From an uncultured Bacillota bacterium (GTDB taxonomy: Bacteria; Bacillota_I; Bacilli_A; Erysipelotrichales; Erysipelotrichaceae), in contig CALFPO010000041.1 of assembly GCA_937919165.1 (NCBI GenBank), positions 10,348-74,347 on the forward strand: DNA of 64,000 bases, read 5' to 3'. Below the pieces are notes generated by a model. The model was not told the DNA's origin. It made no database searches and was given only the letters and a program-made list of their open reading frames with translations. Positions 1 to 7,190 of the stretch are shown piece by piece. How positions within the stretch are numbered: position 1 is the first letter of the stretch; the number at the start of each line of letters is the position of its first letter. The position numbers and the translations under genes are program-made.

Positions 1-124
1 AGGCAGTGTTGGCGTTTGAACCGCCACACGAAAATGAGACAAAGGCATCATTGCCTTTCTTGGCTTGTCCGTAGGGGATGATGATGTCAGCACAGCTGTC
101 GCCTATGCAGAGAACCTTACTCAT
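1..124 (-). CDS. PfkB-family sugar kinase, N-terminal fragment (cut by window edge)
   Basis: Only the first 41 codons are in the window; the gene runs off the left edge. The visible part reads MSKVLCIGDSCADIIIPYG and then a CGGSNANTA stretch. This is the first beta strand and the glycine-rich sugar-binding loop typical of the ribokinase/PfkB family, which phosphorylates sugars and nucleosides with ATP. The ATG overlaps the stop of the upstream TrpF-like gene by 8 bases (ATGAGTAA), so the two are translationally coupled. The substrate cannot be told from this fragment. Confidence 0.75.
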   Translation of the reverse strand, partial: MSKVLCIGDSCADIIIPYGQAKKGNDAFVSFSCGGSNANTA

Positions 125-803
125 TTATTACCTTGAAGGCCTTGTGGGCGTTATCGATGAAGGCTTTTACCTTCTCTTTATTCTTGCGGGTTGTGCCATC
201 AGGAAGCTTGTCGGAAGTCTTGGTGAAGGAATCGACGCCCCATGGCCTTACCTTGATGATGGCATCATGGACATTATCAGGAGATAGTCCACCAGCCAGG
301 ATAACCTTGCAATGGGCTTTCTTGACGATTTCAGCGTCGATATCCCAATTGTTGGTGAAGCCTGCTGCACCGATGCCGTTGATGTTGCGGTCGACAGAAT
401 CAAGAATGAGCGTATCTACAAATGTCGAATAATAGATAGCCTGTTCGATTGAACTTTCATCTTCGATGCCGATGGCCTGCAGCACCTTGATGCCTGGAGA
501 AACCTCCTTGATCTTCTTTACGAATTCTGGTGTTGCATAGTAGTCATATCCGCATAGATGGATGACATCCGGTTTCAGGAATCTGACTGGTTCATATAGA
601 GGTTCATCGCTTTTGGTGACGCAGATGAGAACCTTCTTGGCCTTATCGCCGATGGCTTCGAATATCTCTTTGGCCTTCTCTAATGTGACTTGGCTAGGCA
701 GATTGACGCCTGTGTCGATTGATAGGCCAATATAGTCGGCCCCAGCATCTACGCAATCTAGAGCCTCTTGTACAGTCTGTATTGAATATATTTGAGTAAT
801 CAT
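117..803 (-). CDS. TrpF-like (phosphoribosylanthranilate isomerase family) TIM-barrel protein without the catalytic cysteine
   Basis: The 228-residue protein has the TrpF fold pattern: an N-terminal strand followed by DAGADYIGL, an LILDS segment matching the LLD(A/S) strand with the general acid Asp, and a C-terminal LAGGLSPDN phosphate-binding loop followed by PWGVDSFTKTS. True TrpF begins with a KICGIT-type motif whose Cys is the general base; here that position reads QIYSIQ, so the Cys is absent. No other trp gene is near. It is coupled to a PfkB kinase, which points to sugar-phosphate rather than tryptophan metabolism (inference). A TATAAT box lies exactly 6 bases before the ATG, so the mRNA is probably leaderless. 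Confidence 0.7.
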   Translation of the reverse strand: MITQIYSIQTVQEALDCVDAGADYIGLSIDTGVNLPSQVTLEKAKEIFEAIGDKAKKVLICVTKSDEPLYEPVRFLKPDVIHLCGYDYYATPEFVKKIKEVSPGIKVLQAIGIEDESSIEQAIYYSTFVDTLILDSVDRNINGIGAAGFTNNWDIDAEIVKKAHCKVILAGGLSPDNVHDAIIKVRPWGVDSFTKTSDKLPDGTTRKNKEKVKAFIDNAHKAFKVINE

Positions 804-842
804 AATGAAATTATAGCATGCTCAATTTGGTATAATTTAGAC
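804..842. promoter_or_regulatory. Divergent pair of leaderless promoters
   Basis: The whole 39-base gap between two divergent genes holds two -10 boxes. The minus-strand TATAAT is at 815-810, six bases from the ATG at 803. The plus-strand TATAAT is at 831-836, preceded by TGG (extended -10), and lies six bases from the ATG at 843. No Shine-Dalgarno sequence fits in either six-base spacer. Transcription starting about 6-7 bases after each box would begin at the start codon. Confidence 0.65.
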
Positions 843-1739
843 ATGAAATACCAACTGAGAGATACTTGGCTAGATATCGATATCGAAAGCCTATGGGTCA
901 AGACGATTCAGGAATTTTTTGACAATTTTGTGCCTTCCAAGAAGGTTCAGCATCTGCTTATTCAGAACAAGAACATCCTTCTTGACGGCAATCCGGTCAA
1001 AAGAGAAGATGACATCGTTGGACTGAAGCTCAATATCAATATCTATCCTGAAACATATGAATATCAGACTGTCCCAAACAAGCTTGATGTCGTATACGAA
1101 GATGAGATCATGCTGATTGTGAATAAGCCAAAAGGGCTGCTGGTACATTCCGATGGAACCGATGAGCTGACATTGACCAAGATCGTCGAATCGTATTATG
1201 CCGATAGAAGCTATATAAGCGCCTTGCCTATCCATAGATTGGATAAGGAAACATCAGGACTTGTCGTATATTCCAAATCGATTGTCTTCCAGCCACTGTT
1301 GGATAAGATGCTTTCAGAGAAGAAGATCAGAAGAAACTATCTGGCTTTCGTTAAGGGAATAATGGAAAGCGGCAAGACGATGACCATCGATAAGCCAATC
1401 GGCAATGATCGTCATAATTCCAACAAGCGTGTCATATACAAGAATGGCCAGAAGGCTCTGACCAAGGTAAGAAGCATCGGATGCAACAGAAAGAATAACT
1501 ATTCGGTATTGATGTGTGTATTGGATACAGGACGCACCCACCAGATCAGACTGCATCTATCATCGGAGAATTATCCGATATTGAATGATGATCTCTATGG
1601 TGTACCAAGTAGGCTATGCATAAGAATGGGACTGTTTGCGGACAGCATAGAGATGTACCATCCGTTAATCGAGGACAACAGGGAATTCGAGTGTGAACTG
1701 CCAAACGATCTGGCGAAGCTCTATGCCGAGATCAAATGA
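843..1739 (+). CDS. RluA-family rRNA/tRNA pseudouridine synthase
   Basis: This protein isomerises uridine to pseudouridine in structured RNA. The 298-residue product carries HRLDKETSGLVVYSK near residues 131-145, the RluA motif II with the catalytic Asp. It also has TGRTHQIRLH near the C-terminus and the NKPKGLLVH segment before the catalytic domain; the first ~75 residues may form a reduced S4-like region. The start at 843 is preferred over the in-frame 792, because 792 lies inside the divergent gene and upstream of the TATAAT box at 831-836. Which RNA position is modified cannot be assigned. It appears monocistronic, with no clear terminator after it. Confidence 0.88.
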   Translation: MKYQLRDTWLDIDIESLWVKTIQEFFDNFVPSKKVQHLLIQNKNILLDGNPVKREDDIVGLKLNINIYPETYEYQTVPNKLDVVYEDEIMLIVNKPKGLLVHSDGTDELTLTKIVESYYADRSYISALPIHRLDKETSGLVVYSKSIVFQPLLDKMLSEKKIRRNYLAFVKGIMESGKTMTIDKPIGNDRHNSNKRVIYKNGQKALTKVRSIGCNRKNNYSVLMCVLDTGRTHQIRLHLSSENYPILNDDLYGVPSRLCIRMGLFADSIEMYHPLIEDNREFECELPNDLAKLYAEIK

Positions 1740-1833
1740 CAAGAATAATTCCATACATATTTTTTCTGCATGTAATACAATATTAGTATCAGCATTTCTA
1801 TAGCCATATAGGATTGCGGGAGAAGCATAAAAG

Positions 1834-2895
1834 ATGAAATTCAGTTACTTCATTGATGCCGTAATAAGGATCTTCAAGAACAAGGTAAAGACAAAATACA
1901 ATCAGGAAACAGACAACCTGCTTAGAGGATATTCCTCTATCATTTTGATGCTGGCATCGATTGTCATGACGATTCTCAATGTAGTCAAGGGAAATACTGC
2001 CATGACCATAAGCACATCGCTCATGGCTGTCGGTTTCTTTGTTTCGGCTGCACTGTGCTTCCTTTTCAATAAGACTACAGCAGCTGGAACCGTCATGTCT
2101 TTGATGTGCGGCTTCATGTTCTCGATGTTTGCGGTAACCGGCGAGAATGACGGCTTTGCGATCCTTTGGATACTGCTTGTTCCAATCATGAGCATGTCGA
2201 TTGTCGGCATCTATCGCGGCAATCTGCTGTGCATGTATTTTTTGATTTTCCTGATCGTCATATTCTATACTCCTGCAAACAGATTCATTGCAGATGCATA
2301 TACCGAAACATTCAAGATCAGATTCCCTGTCCTGTTCCTAGTTAGCTATATCATGACGCTCTATCTGATGATCCAGAAGGACTACTATTTCTATAGGACT
2401 GAGGTCATGGCTTATGAAGATGAGCTGAGCGGACTCAGAAATCGTCGTTTCTATGACGAGAAGCTTGAGACATTGGCAGAAAAGGAACTTGACGATGATC
2501 TCGCCATCGTTTCGATTGACCTGAACAAACTCAAATACTATAACGATACCTTCGGCCATGAAGCTGGCGATGAACTTATCGCTTCAGCATCAAAGCTGAT
2601 GAAGAAGAACTTCAAGGATGCAGAAGCTGTCTGCCGTACCGGCGGTGATGAATTCATGATCATCAGTGAAGTCGGACGCGACGTTTTTGAGCAGCAGATC
2701 GCCGATCTGCAGAAGGACTGCGAAACCTTTGAAGGCAAGTTTGTCAAGACGATATCCCTGGCTATTGGTGTTGCCTATCGCAAGGACAACATGCATATGG
2801 ACATCGATGAGCTTGAAAAGGAAGCTGACCGCAAGATGTATGAATCTAAGGCCTCTTTCTATAGACAAGGCGGCAACGACAGAAGAAGACGATGA
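1834..2895 (+). CDS. Membrane-bound diguanylate cyclase (GGDEF)
   Basis: The 353-residue protein has a cytoplasmic start and about six hydrophobic segments between residues ~30 and 185. A GGDEF domain follows, with the signature at residues 270-274. DELSGLRNRRFYDE opens the domain and the intact GGDEF supports active c-di-GMP synthesis. The inhibitory I-site RxxD, expected just upstream, reads KxxE, so product inhibition may be weakened (inference). The membrane part does not match a sensor domain I can name. A GGGAGAAG ribosome-binding site lies 5' of the ATG, and TACAAT at 1776-1781 is a candidate -10. The gene overlaps the next by 4 bases (ATGA). Confidence 0.9.
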   Translation: MKFSYFIDAVIRIFKNKVKTKYNQETDNLLRGYSSIILMLASIVMTILNVVKGNTAMTISTSLMAVGFFVSAALCFLFNKTTAAGTVMSLMCGFMFSMFAVTGENDGFAILWILLVPIMSMSIVGIYRGNLLCMYFLIFLIVIFYTPANRFIADAYTETFKIRFPVLFLVSYIMTLYLMIQKDYYFYRTEVMAYEDELSGLRNRRFYDEKLETLAEKELDDDLAIVSIDLNKLKYYNDTFGHEAGDELIASASKLMKKNFKDAEAVCRTGGDEFMIISEVGRDVFEQQIADLQKDCETFEGKFVKTISLAIGVAYRKDNMHMDIDELEKEADRKMYESKASFYRQGGNDRRRR

Positions 2896-3368
2896 AGACC
2901 AATGCCATGCGCATGCTGGATGCGGCGAAGATAAGCTATGAGCTTTTGGAGTATAGCCTCGACAAAGACAAGTTCTCTGGCGAAGCCGTATCTGACCTGC
3001 TTGGAATGGACTACAAATCTTGTTATAAGACCCTAGCTCTGTTTCATGAACATGAGCTTTTTATTTGCGTAGTGCCGGTAGATTCGCAGATCGACCTGAA
3101 GAAATGCGCCAAGCAGATCGGCGTCAAGAATCTGGAGATGGTTCATGTGAAGGATCTGCTGCAGAAGGTCGGATATGAAAGAGGTTCTGTATCGCCAGTG
3201 GGTGTGAAAAGAAACAGCGGCATCTATTTCGATGATGAGGTCATGAACCATGAAATCATCGAAATCAGTGCTGGGGCATATGGAATGGGCCTTAAGGTAA
3301 ACAGAGAAGAGCTGCTTGCGTATCTGCATGCACAGGTTAAGGATATAGTTATCGATGAAGATGATTAA
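2892..3368 (+). CDS. ybaK: YbaK/EbsC-type aminoacyl-tRNA deacylase (Cys-tRNA(Pro) deacylase-like)
   Basis: A 158-residue member of the YbaK/ProX family, which removes wrongly attached amino acids from tRNA; YbaK itself clears Cys from tRNA-Pro. The family's features are visible: the KTLALF lysine strand, a central VKDLLQKVGYERGSVSPVG segment (the GxxSP loop), and a C-terminal EIIEISAG strand. The start overlaps the end of the diguanylate cyclase gene (ATGA) and its end overlaps rnmV by 14 bases, so it is probably co-translated with both. Substrate specificity is inferred from the family only. Confidence 0.85.
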   Translation: MKTNAMRMLDAAKISYELLEYSLDKDKFSGEAVSDLLGMDYKSCYKTLALFHEHELFICVVPVDSQIDLKKCAKQIGVKNLEMVHVKDLLQKVGYERGSVSPVGVKRNSGIYFDDEVMNHEIIEISAGAYGMGLKVNREELLAYLHAQVKDIVIDEDD

Positions 3369-3879
3369 GGAAGTTATCGTAGTAGAAGGAGCAAATGATA
3401 CGAAGCGCCTGAAGGCGTTTTTTGATGTAGATACGATTGAGACTCATGGCTTGGGTTTAAGCAAGGAAACGATTGAACTAATAAAGGATATCAATCAAAG
3501 AAGAGGGGTTATCCTGTTTTTAGATCCTGATACTCCTGGCGAGAAGATCAGAAGAAGGATCAATGATGAGATACCTGATCTCAAGAATGCCTTCGTCATG
3601 AAGGAAGATGCCAGAACCAGAAAGAAGGTCGGCATCGAACATGCCGATAAAGAGACGCTTGAAGAGGCTTTGGACAACCTCATCACATATACGGAAAGTT
3701 TTGATAGTATAGATATGGAAGATTTCTATGCCTTGGGCTTAAGCGGCAGAGAAGATTCCAGTGCAAGAAGGCAGATCGTCTCAAGAAGATACCATCTAGG
3801 CAAATGCAATGCCAAGACGATGTTCAAGAGACTGAATATGCTGAAGATCACAAAGGAAGAACTGCAGGATTTGCTATGA
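3355..3879 (+). CDS. rnmV: Ribonuclease M5, 5S rRNA maturation
   Basis: The 174-residue protein begins with a Toprim domain: IKEVIVVEGANDT holds the conserved Glu and FLDPDTPGE holds the DxD metal-binding motif. The following KVGIEHA segment is typical of RNase M5. The enzyme trims 5S rRNA precursor ends in Bacillota. Its position directly before rsmA is the classic Bacillota order. The ATG at 3355 is preferred over the in-frame 3361, because AAGGAT at 3339-3344 is at the right distance. It overlaps both neighbours and is part of a tight operon from 1834 to 5521. Confidence 0.92.
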   Translation: MKMIKEVIVVEGANDTKRLKAFFDVDTIETHGLGLSKETIELIKDINQRRGVILFLDPDTPGEKIRRRINDEIPDLKNAFVMKEDARTRKKVGIEHADKETLEEALDNLITYTESFDSIDMEDFYALGLSGREDSSARRQIVSRRYHLGKCNAKTMFKRLNMLKITKEELQDLL

Positions 3880-4688
3880 TCGCAAACATCAATCATATAA
3901 AGGAAGTCATGGGAGAACTGAAGGCCAAGAAGAAATTTGGCCAGAATTTTCTTACTGACGCCAATGTCGTAGATAAGATCGCAAAGAACGCCTGCGACAA
4001 GGATACGTTGACCATCGAGATAGGCCCAGGCCTTGGAGCGTTGACTGAGATGCTGCTGAAGTATTCAAAACATGTCGATGCCTACGAGATAGATAGAGAC
4101 ATGTATGAGATTCTGCAAAGGCAGTTCAAGGACGAGGAACATCTGGACATCTATCTTGAGGATTTCCTGGATACCGATCTAAGCAGATACAAGGAAAAGG
4201 TCAACATCTGTTCCAATCTGCCATATTATGTGACCACGCCCATCCTATTCAAGCTCTTTGAGTCTGAGCTTGATATAGGCAAGATAACGGTCATGGTGCA
4301 GAAGGAAGTGGCTGACCGTTTTGATGCAGAGGTCGGAAGCGAAGACTACAATGCCCTCAGCATCATCGTGCAGTATCTCTATGATGTGAAGCTTGAGATG
4401 AATGTCTCCAAGAAGGTCTTCTATCCTGAACCCCAGGTCGATAGTGCCGTCATTTCCTTTACGCCAAAAAGGGAAAGGGACAGGGAATTCGAGGAAGGCT
4501 TCTTTGAACTATTAAAGAACTGCTTCCGCATGAGAAGAAAGACTCTCAGCAACAACCTGAAAGACATCTATGACCGGGATGTTGTGGAAAAGATATTCGC
4601 TGAAGCGAACCTATCCGAAAGGACAAGAGCCCAGGAGCTCACCCTTGAGGATTTCATGAATATATATAAGGTGGTTTCTAGACAATGA
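3876..4688 (+). CDS. rsmA: 16S rRNA dimethyladenosine transferase
   Basis: RsmA (KsgA) dimethylates two adjacent adenines near the 3' end of 16S rRNA using SAM. The 270-residue protein shows KKFGQNFLTD at the start, the SAM-binding EIGPGLGALTE, and the catalytic NLPYYV motif, followed by the C-terminal helical domain. An in-frame ATG at 3804 exists, but it lies deep inside rnmV and adds 24 unlike residues. The ATG at 3876, overlapping the rnmV stop as ATGA, gives the normal family start. Confidence 0.95.
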   Translation: MIANINHIKEVMGELKAKKKFGQNFLTDANVVDKIAKNACDKDTLTIEIGPGLGALTEMLLKYSKHVDAYEIDRDMYEILQRQFKDEEHLDIYLEDFLDTDLSRYKEKVNICSNLPYYVTTPILFKLFESELDIGKITVMVQKEVADRFDAEVGSEDYNALSIIVQYLYDVKLEMNVSKKVFYPEPQVDSAVISFTPKRERDREFEEGFFELLKNCFRMRRKTLSNNLKDIYDRDVVEKIFAEANLSERTRAQELTLEDFMNIYKVVSRQ

Positions 4689-5521
4689 AAGAACGTGCAT
4701 ATGCCAAGATAAACATGTCTCTTGATGTGTTCAACATCAGGGAAGACGGCTATCATGACATCAATTCGATAATGGTTCCGATCGATTTCTATGATGAGCT
4801 GGAGATCGAGAAAAGCAGCAGAGATGAGTATGTATGCAACAGGATGCATATCCTTTTCAATAGACACAATTCCATCATCAAGATGATCAACATCGTGAAG
4901 GAAAGATTCCATATCGATGACCATTATAGCGTCAAGCTCAACAAGCACATTCCCATCAAGGCTGGCTTAGGCGGAGGGACATCCGATGCAGCAGCAGCTT
5001 TGAGAATCATGGAAAGAATGTATGAACTCAAGCTTACTGATGAAGAGAGAATCGACATCTGTCTGAAGGTTGGTGCAGATGTGCCATTCAATTACTACAG
5101 TACCCCTGCAGTTGTTTCTGGTCTTGGAGATGTCATAGAGCCATTCGAGATGGCTAAAGAATATGAAGTCCTATTGGTGAAGCCAAGAATGGGCGTGTCG
5201 ACCGTTGAGGCCTATGAGTCGCTCAATATGGACATTTGCGATCATCCTGATATTGATGCTTTGCGTCTTGCCTTGACTGATGGCGACAGCATCGAAGGCA
5301 AGCTTGGCAACAGTCTTGAGCAGCCAGCCCTGAAGCTGAATCGAGAGGTTGCGGTAATCAAGAACAGACTTGGTGAGCTTGGAGCCAAGAATGTGCTGAT
5401 GTCAGGAAGCGGATCAACCGTCTTTGCGATCAGCGAAGATAAGCAAGAGATAGCCGATCTTCATGACAAGATGTCTAGACTTGGCTACTTCACAAGGCTG
5501 ACCAGGACACTCAACAGATAG
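4685..5521 (+). CDS. ispE: 4-diphosphocytidyl-2-C-methyl-D-erythritol kinase
   Basis: IspE phosphorylates CDP-methylerythritol in the MEP route to isoprenoids. The 278-residue GHMP kinase starts AYAKINMSLDV, has DGYHDINSIM, carries the ATP-binding PIKAGLGGGTSDAAA near residue 90, and ends with the MSGSGSTVFAI motif. The ATG overlaps the rsmA stop by 4 bases. In Bacillus, ispE is followed by purR, spoVG, glmU and prs; here only prs follows. Confidence 0.94.
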   Translation: MKERAYAKINMSLDVFNIREDGYHDINSIMVPIDFYDELEIEKSSRDEYVCNRMHILFNRHNSIIKMINIVKERFHIDDHYSVKLNKHIPIKAGLGGGTSDAAAALRIMERMYELKLTDEERIDICLKVGADVPFNYYSTPAVVSGLGDVIEPFEMAKEYEVLLVKPRMGVSTVEAYESLNMDICDHPDIDALRLALTDGDSIEGKLGNSLEQPALKLNREVAVIKNRLGELGAKNVLMSGSGSTVFAISEDKQEIADLHDKMSRLGYFTRLTRTLNR

Positions 5522-5553
5522 TCCTGGAGCACTGCACAGAATCGCTGCACAAC

Positions 5554-5578
5554 AAACCGTCATTTAGGACGGTTTTTT
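5554..5578 (+). terminator. Rho-independent terminator after ispE
   Basis: An 8-bp stem AAACCGTC / GACGGTTT with a 6-base loop runs straight into a run of six T. It ends the operon that starts with the diguanylate cyclase gene. Confidence 0.9.
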
Positions 5579-5651
5579 CGTAAAAATGAAAAGCCAAACG
5601 CAAAAATAAATGTATAATGAAAGTAATCATGCATATAGGAGAATGACGGAA

Positions 5652-7067
5652 ATGAATAATGCAATCATCTTTATCAGAAACGAAGAAGAGAAGCAGTTGG
5701 CAAAGGCACCTTATCTGGGCGGAAATCTCTTGCTGCACACAATCAAGACCCTGAAGAAGATCGACGATCTTGATGAAATCTATGTCGTAGGAAACGATTC
5801 GGAAGTTCCTGGCTCTGTCAAGAAAGACACTCTCAGCGAGGTAATCGAAGAACTGGATCCGCGCGGAAAATCTATCCTTGTTTCGCCACTATATCCATCA
5901 ATCAATGCCGTTGAATATGAGAAGCTTCTCAACAACAACGATACAGGTTCAGTCATCGTAAACAATGGCGAGATCTGTGAGGCATTCGCCATTCCTAATG
6001 CAAATCTTGAAGACTATAAGAATCTCAAGCTGGAACCAGTAGAGATTGTCAGACCAATAAGAAAATTCACCAGCGAAGATGAGATCAACTCAAGACAGGA
6101 AAGCCTGAATGACGTCGTTGTCTTCCCATTGACCTCCAGTGTTGGCCTTGTCAATGAAGTATGCCACTACCTCAACATCAAGCCAGGCGCAATAGAAGTA
6201 AAGCATTTCGCTGATGGCGAAACTTTGGTTGAGCTTGGCGAGACCGTAAGAGGCAAGAGAATCTATATTATCCAGTCTACCTGCAAGCCAGTCAATGAGA
6301 AGCTGATGGAGCTGCTTATTGCGGTAGATGCTGTCAGAAGATCATCAGCAGCTGAAATCAACTGCATAATTCCATACTATGGCTATGCACGTCAGGACAG
6401 AAAGGCACAGCCTCGTCAGCCAATCACTGCTAAGCTGGTTGCCGCAATGCTGGAAGAGGCAGGCGTAAACAGAGTCATCACATTCGACCTGCACGCTGCC
6501 CAGATTGAAGGTTTTTTCCATTGTCCAGTAGACAACCTGACAACTGTACCTATGATGGGCAAATATTTCTGCGAAAAGGAATTCGACCCTGATGAGGTTG
6601 TAGTCGTATCTCCAGACCATGGCGGAGTTAAGCGTGCCAGAAACCTGGCTGAAATGCTGCACTGCGCAATCGCCATCATCGATAAGAGACGTCCACAGGC
6701 CAACGTTGCGGAAGCCATGAACGTAATCGGCGATGTAAAGGACAAGCACGTCATTATCATCGATGACATCATCGATACAGGCGGATCATTGATTGCAGCC
6801 GTAAATATTCTTAAGGAACACGGATGCAAGGATGTATATGTAACAATCACGCACGGCATCTTCTCTCATAATGCGACAATGCGTATCCAGGATTCAGGCA
6901 TCAAGGAACTGGTAGTCACAAATACCATCGAACCTGACAAGGAAGAGATGGACAAGACCACTAAGGTAACTGTCCTGTCGATCGGCTGGATGCTGTCGAA
7001 GATGATTCTGGCTGTATCTTGCCATACGCCAGTATCTGAAGTATATAGCCTATACGAAGTAGATTAA
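5652..7067 (+). CDS. prs: Ribose-phosphate pyrophosphokinase with an extra N-terminal nucleotidyltransferase-like domain
   Basis: Prs makes PRPP from ribose 5-phosphate and ATP. Residues ~152-471 form a complete catalytic unit: HFADGE, the IIQSTCKPVNE strand, the YYGYARQDRK flexible loop, TFDLHAAQIEGFF, the DHGG metal site and the PRPP loop VIIIDDIIDTGGS. The protein is 471 residues, about 150 longer than usual Prs. The added N-terminus (1-150) begins NNAIIFIRNEEEK and reads like a GlmU-type nucleotidyltransferase that has lost its glycine-rich AAGxGTRM loop; this assignment is inferred. AGGAG at 5637-5641 is 10 bases from the ATG at 5652, which I prefer to 5610. TATAAT at 5613-5618 is the likely -10. 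Confidence 0.92.
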   Translation: MNNAIIFIRNEEEKQLAKAPYLGGNLLLHTIKTLKKIDDLDEIYVVGNDSEVPGSVKKDTLSEVIEELDPRGKSILVSPLYPSINAVEYEKLLNNNDTGSVIVNNGEICEAFAIPNANLEDYKNLKLEPVEIVRPIRKFTSEDEINSRQESLNDVVVFPLTSSVGLVNEVCHYLNIKPGAIEVKHFADGETLVELGETVRGKRIYIIQSTCKPVNEKLMELLIAVDAVRRSSAAEINCIIPYYGYARQDRKAQPRQPITAKLVAAMLEEAGVNRVITFDLHAAQIEGFFHCPVDNLTTVPMMGKYFCEKEFDPDEVVVVSPDHGGVKRARNLAEMLHCAIAIIDKRRPQANVAEAMNVIGDVKDKHVIIIDDIIDTGGSLIAAVNILKEHGCKDVYVTITHGIFSHNATMRIQDSGIKELVVTNTIEPDKEEMDKTTKVTVLSIGWMLSKMILAVSCHTPVSEVYSLYEVD

Positions 7068-7069
7068 GC

Positions 7070-7101
7070 AAAATGCTTTGCCTTAGGGCAGAGCATTTTT
7101 T
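7070..7101 (+). terminator. Rho-independent terminator after prs
   Basis: A 13-bp stem (AAAATGCTTTGCC pairing with GGCAGAGCATTTT, one G-T wobble) with a TTAG loop, followed by T residues. Confidence 0.9.
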
Positions 7102-7190
7102 GTATTGTAGAATATAGTTAAGAAGAAAAGAGATGCATGTCCAAAGAAAGGGACAAAGCAGCTTCTTTTCCATGGGATAATCTCTATAGG

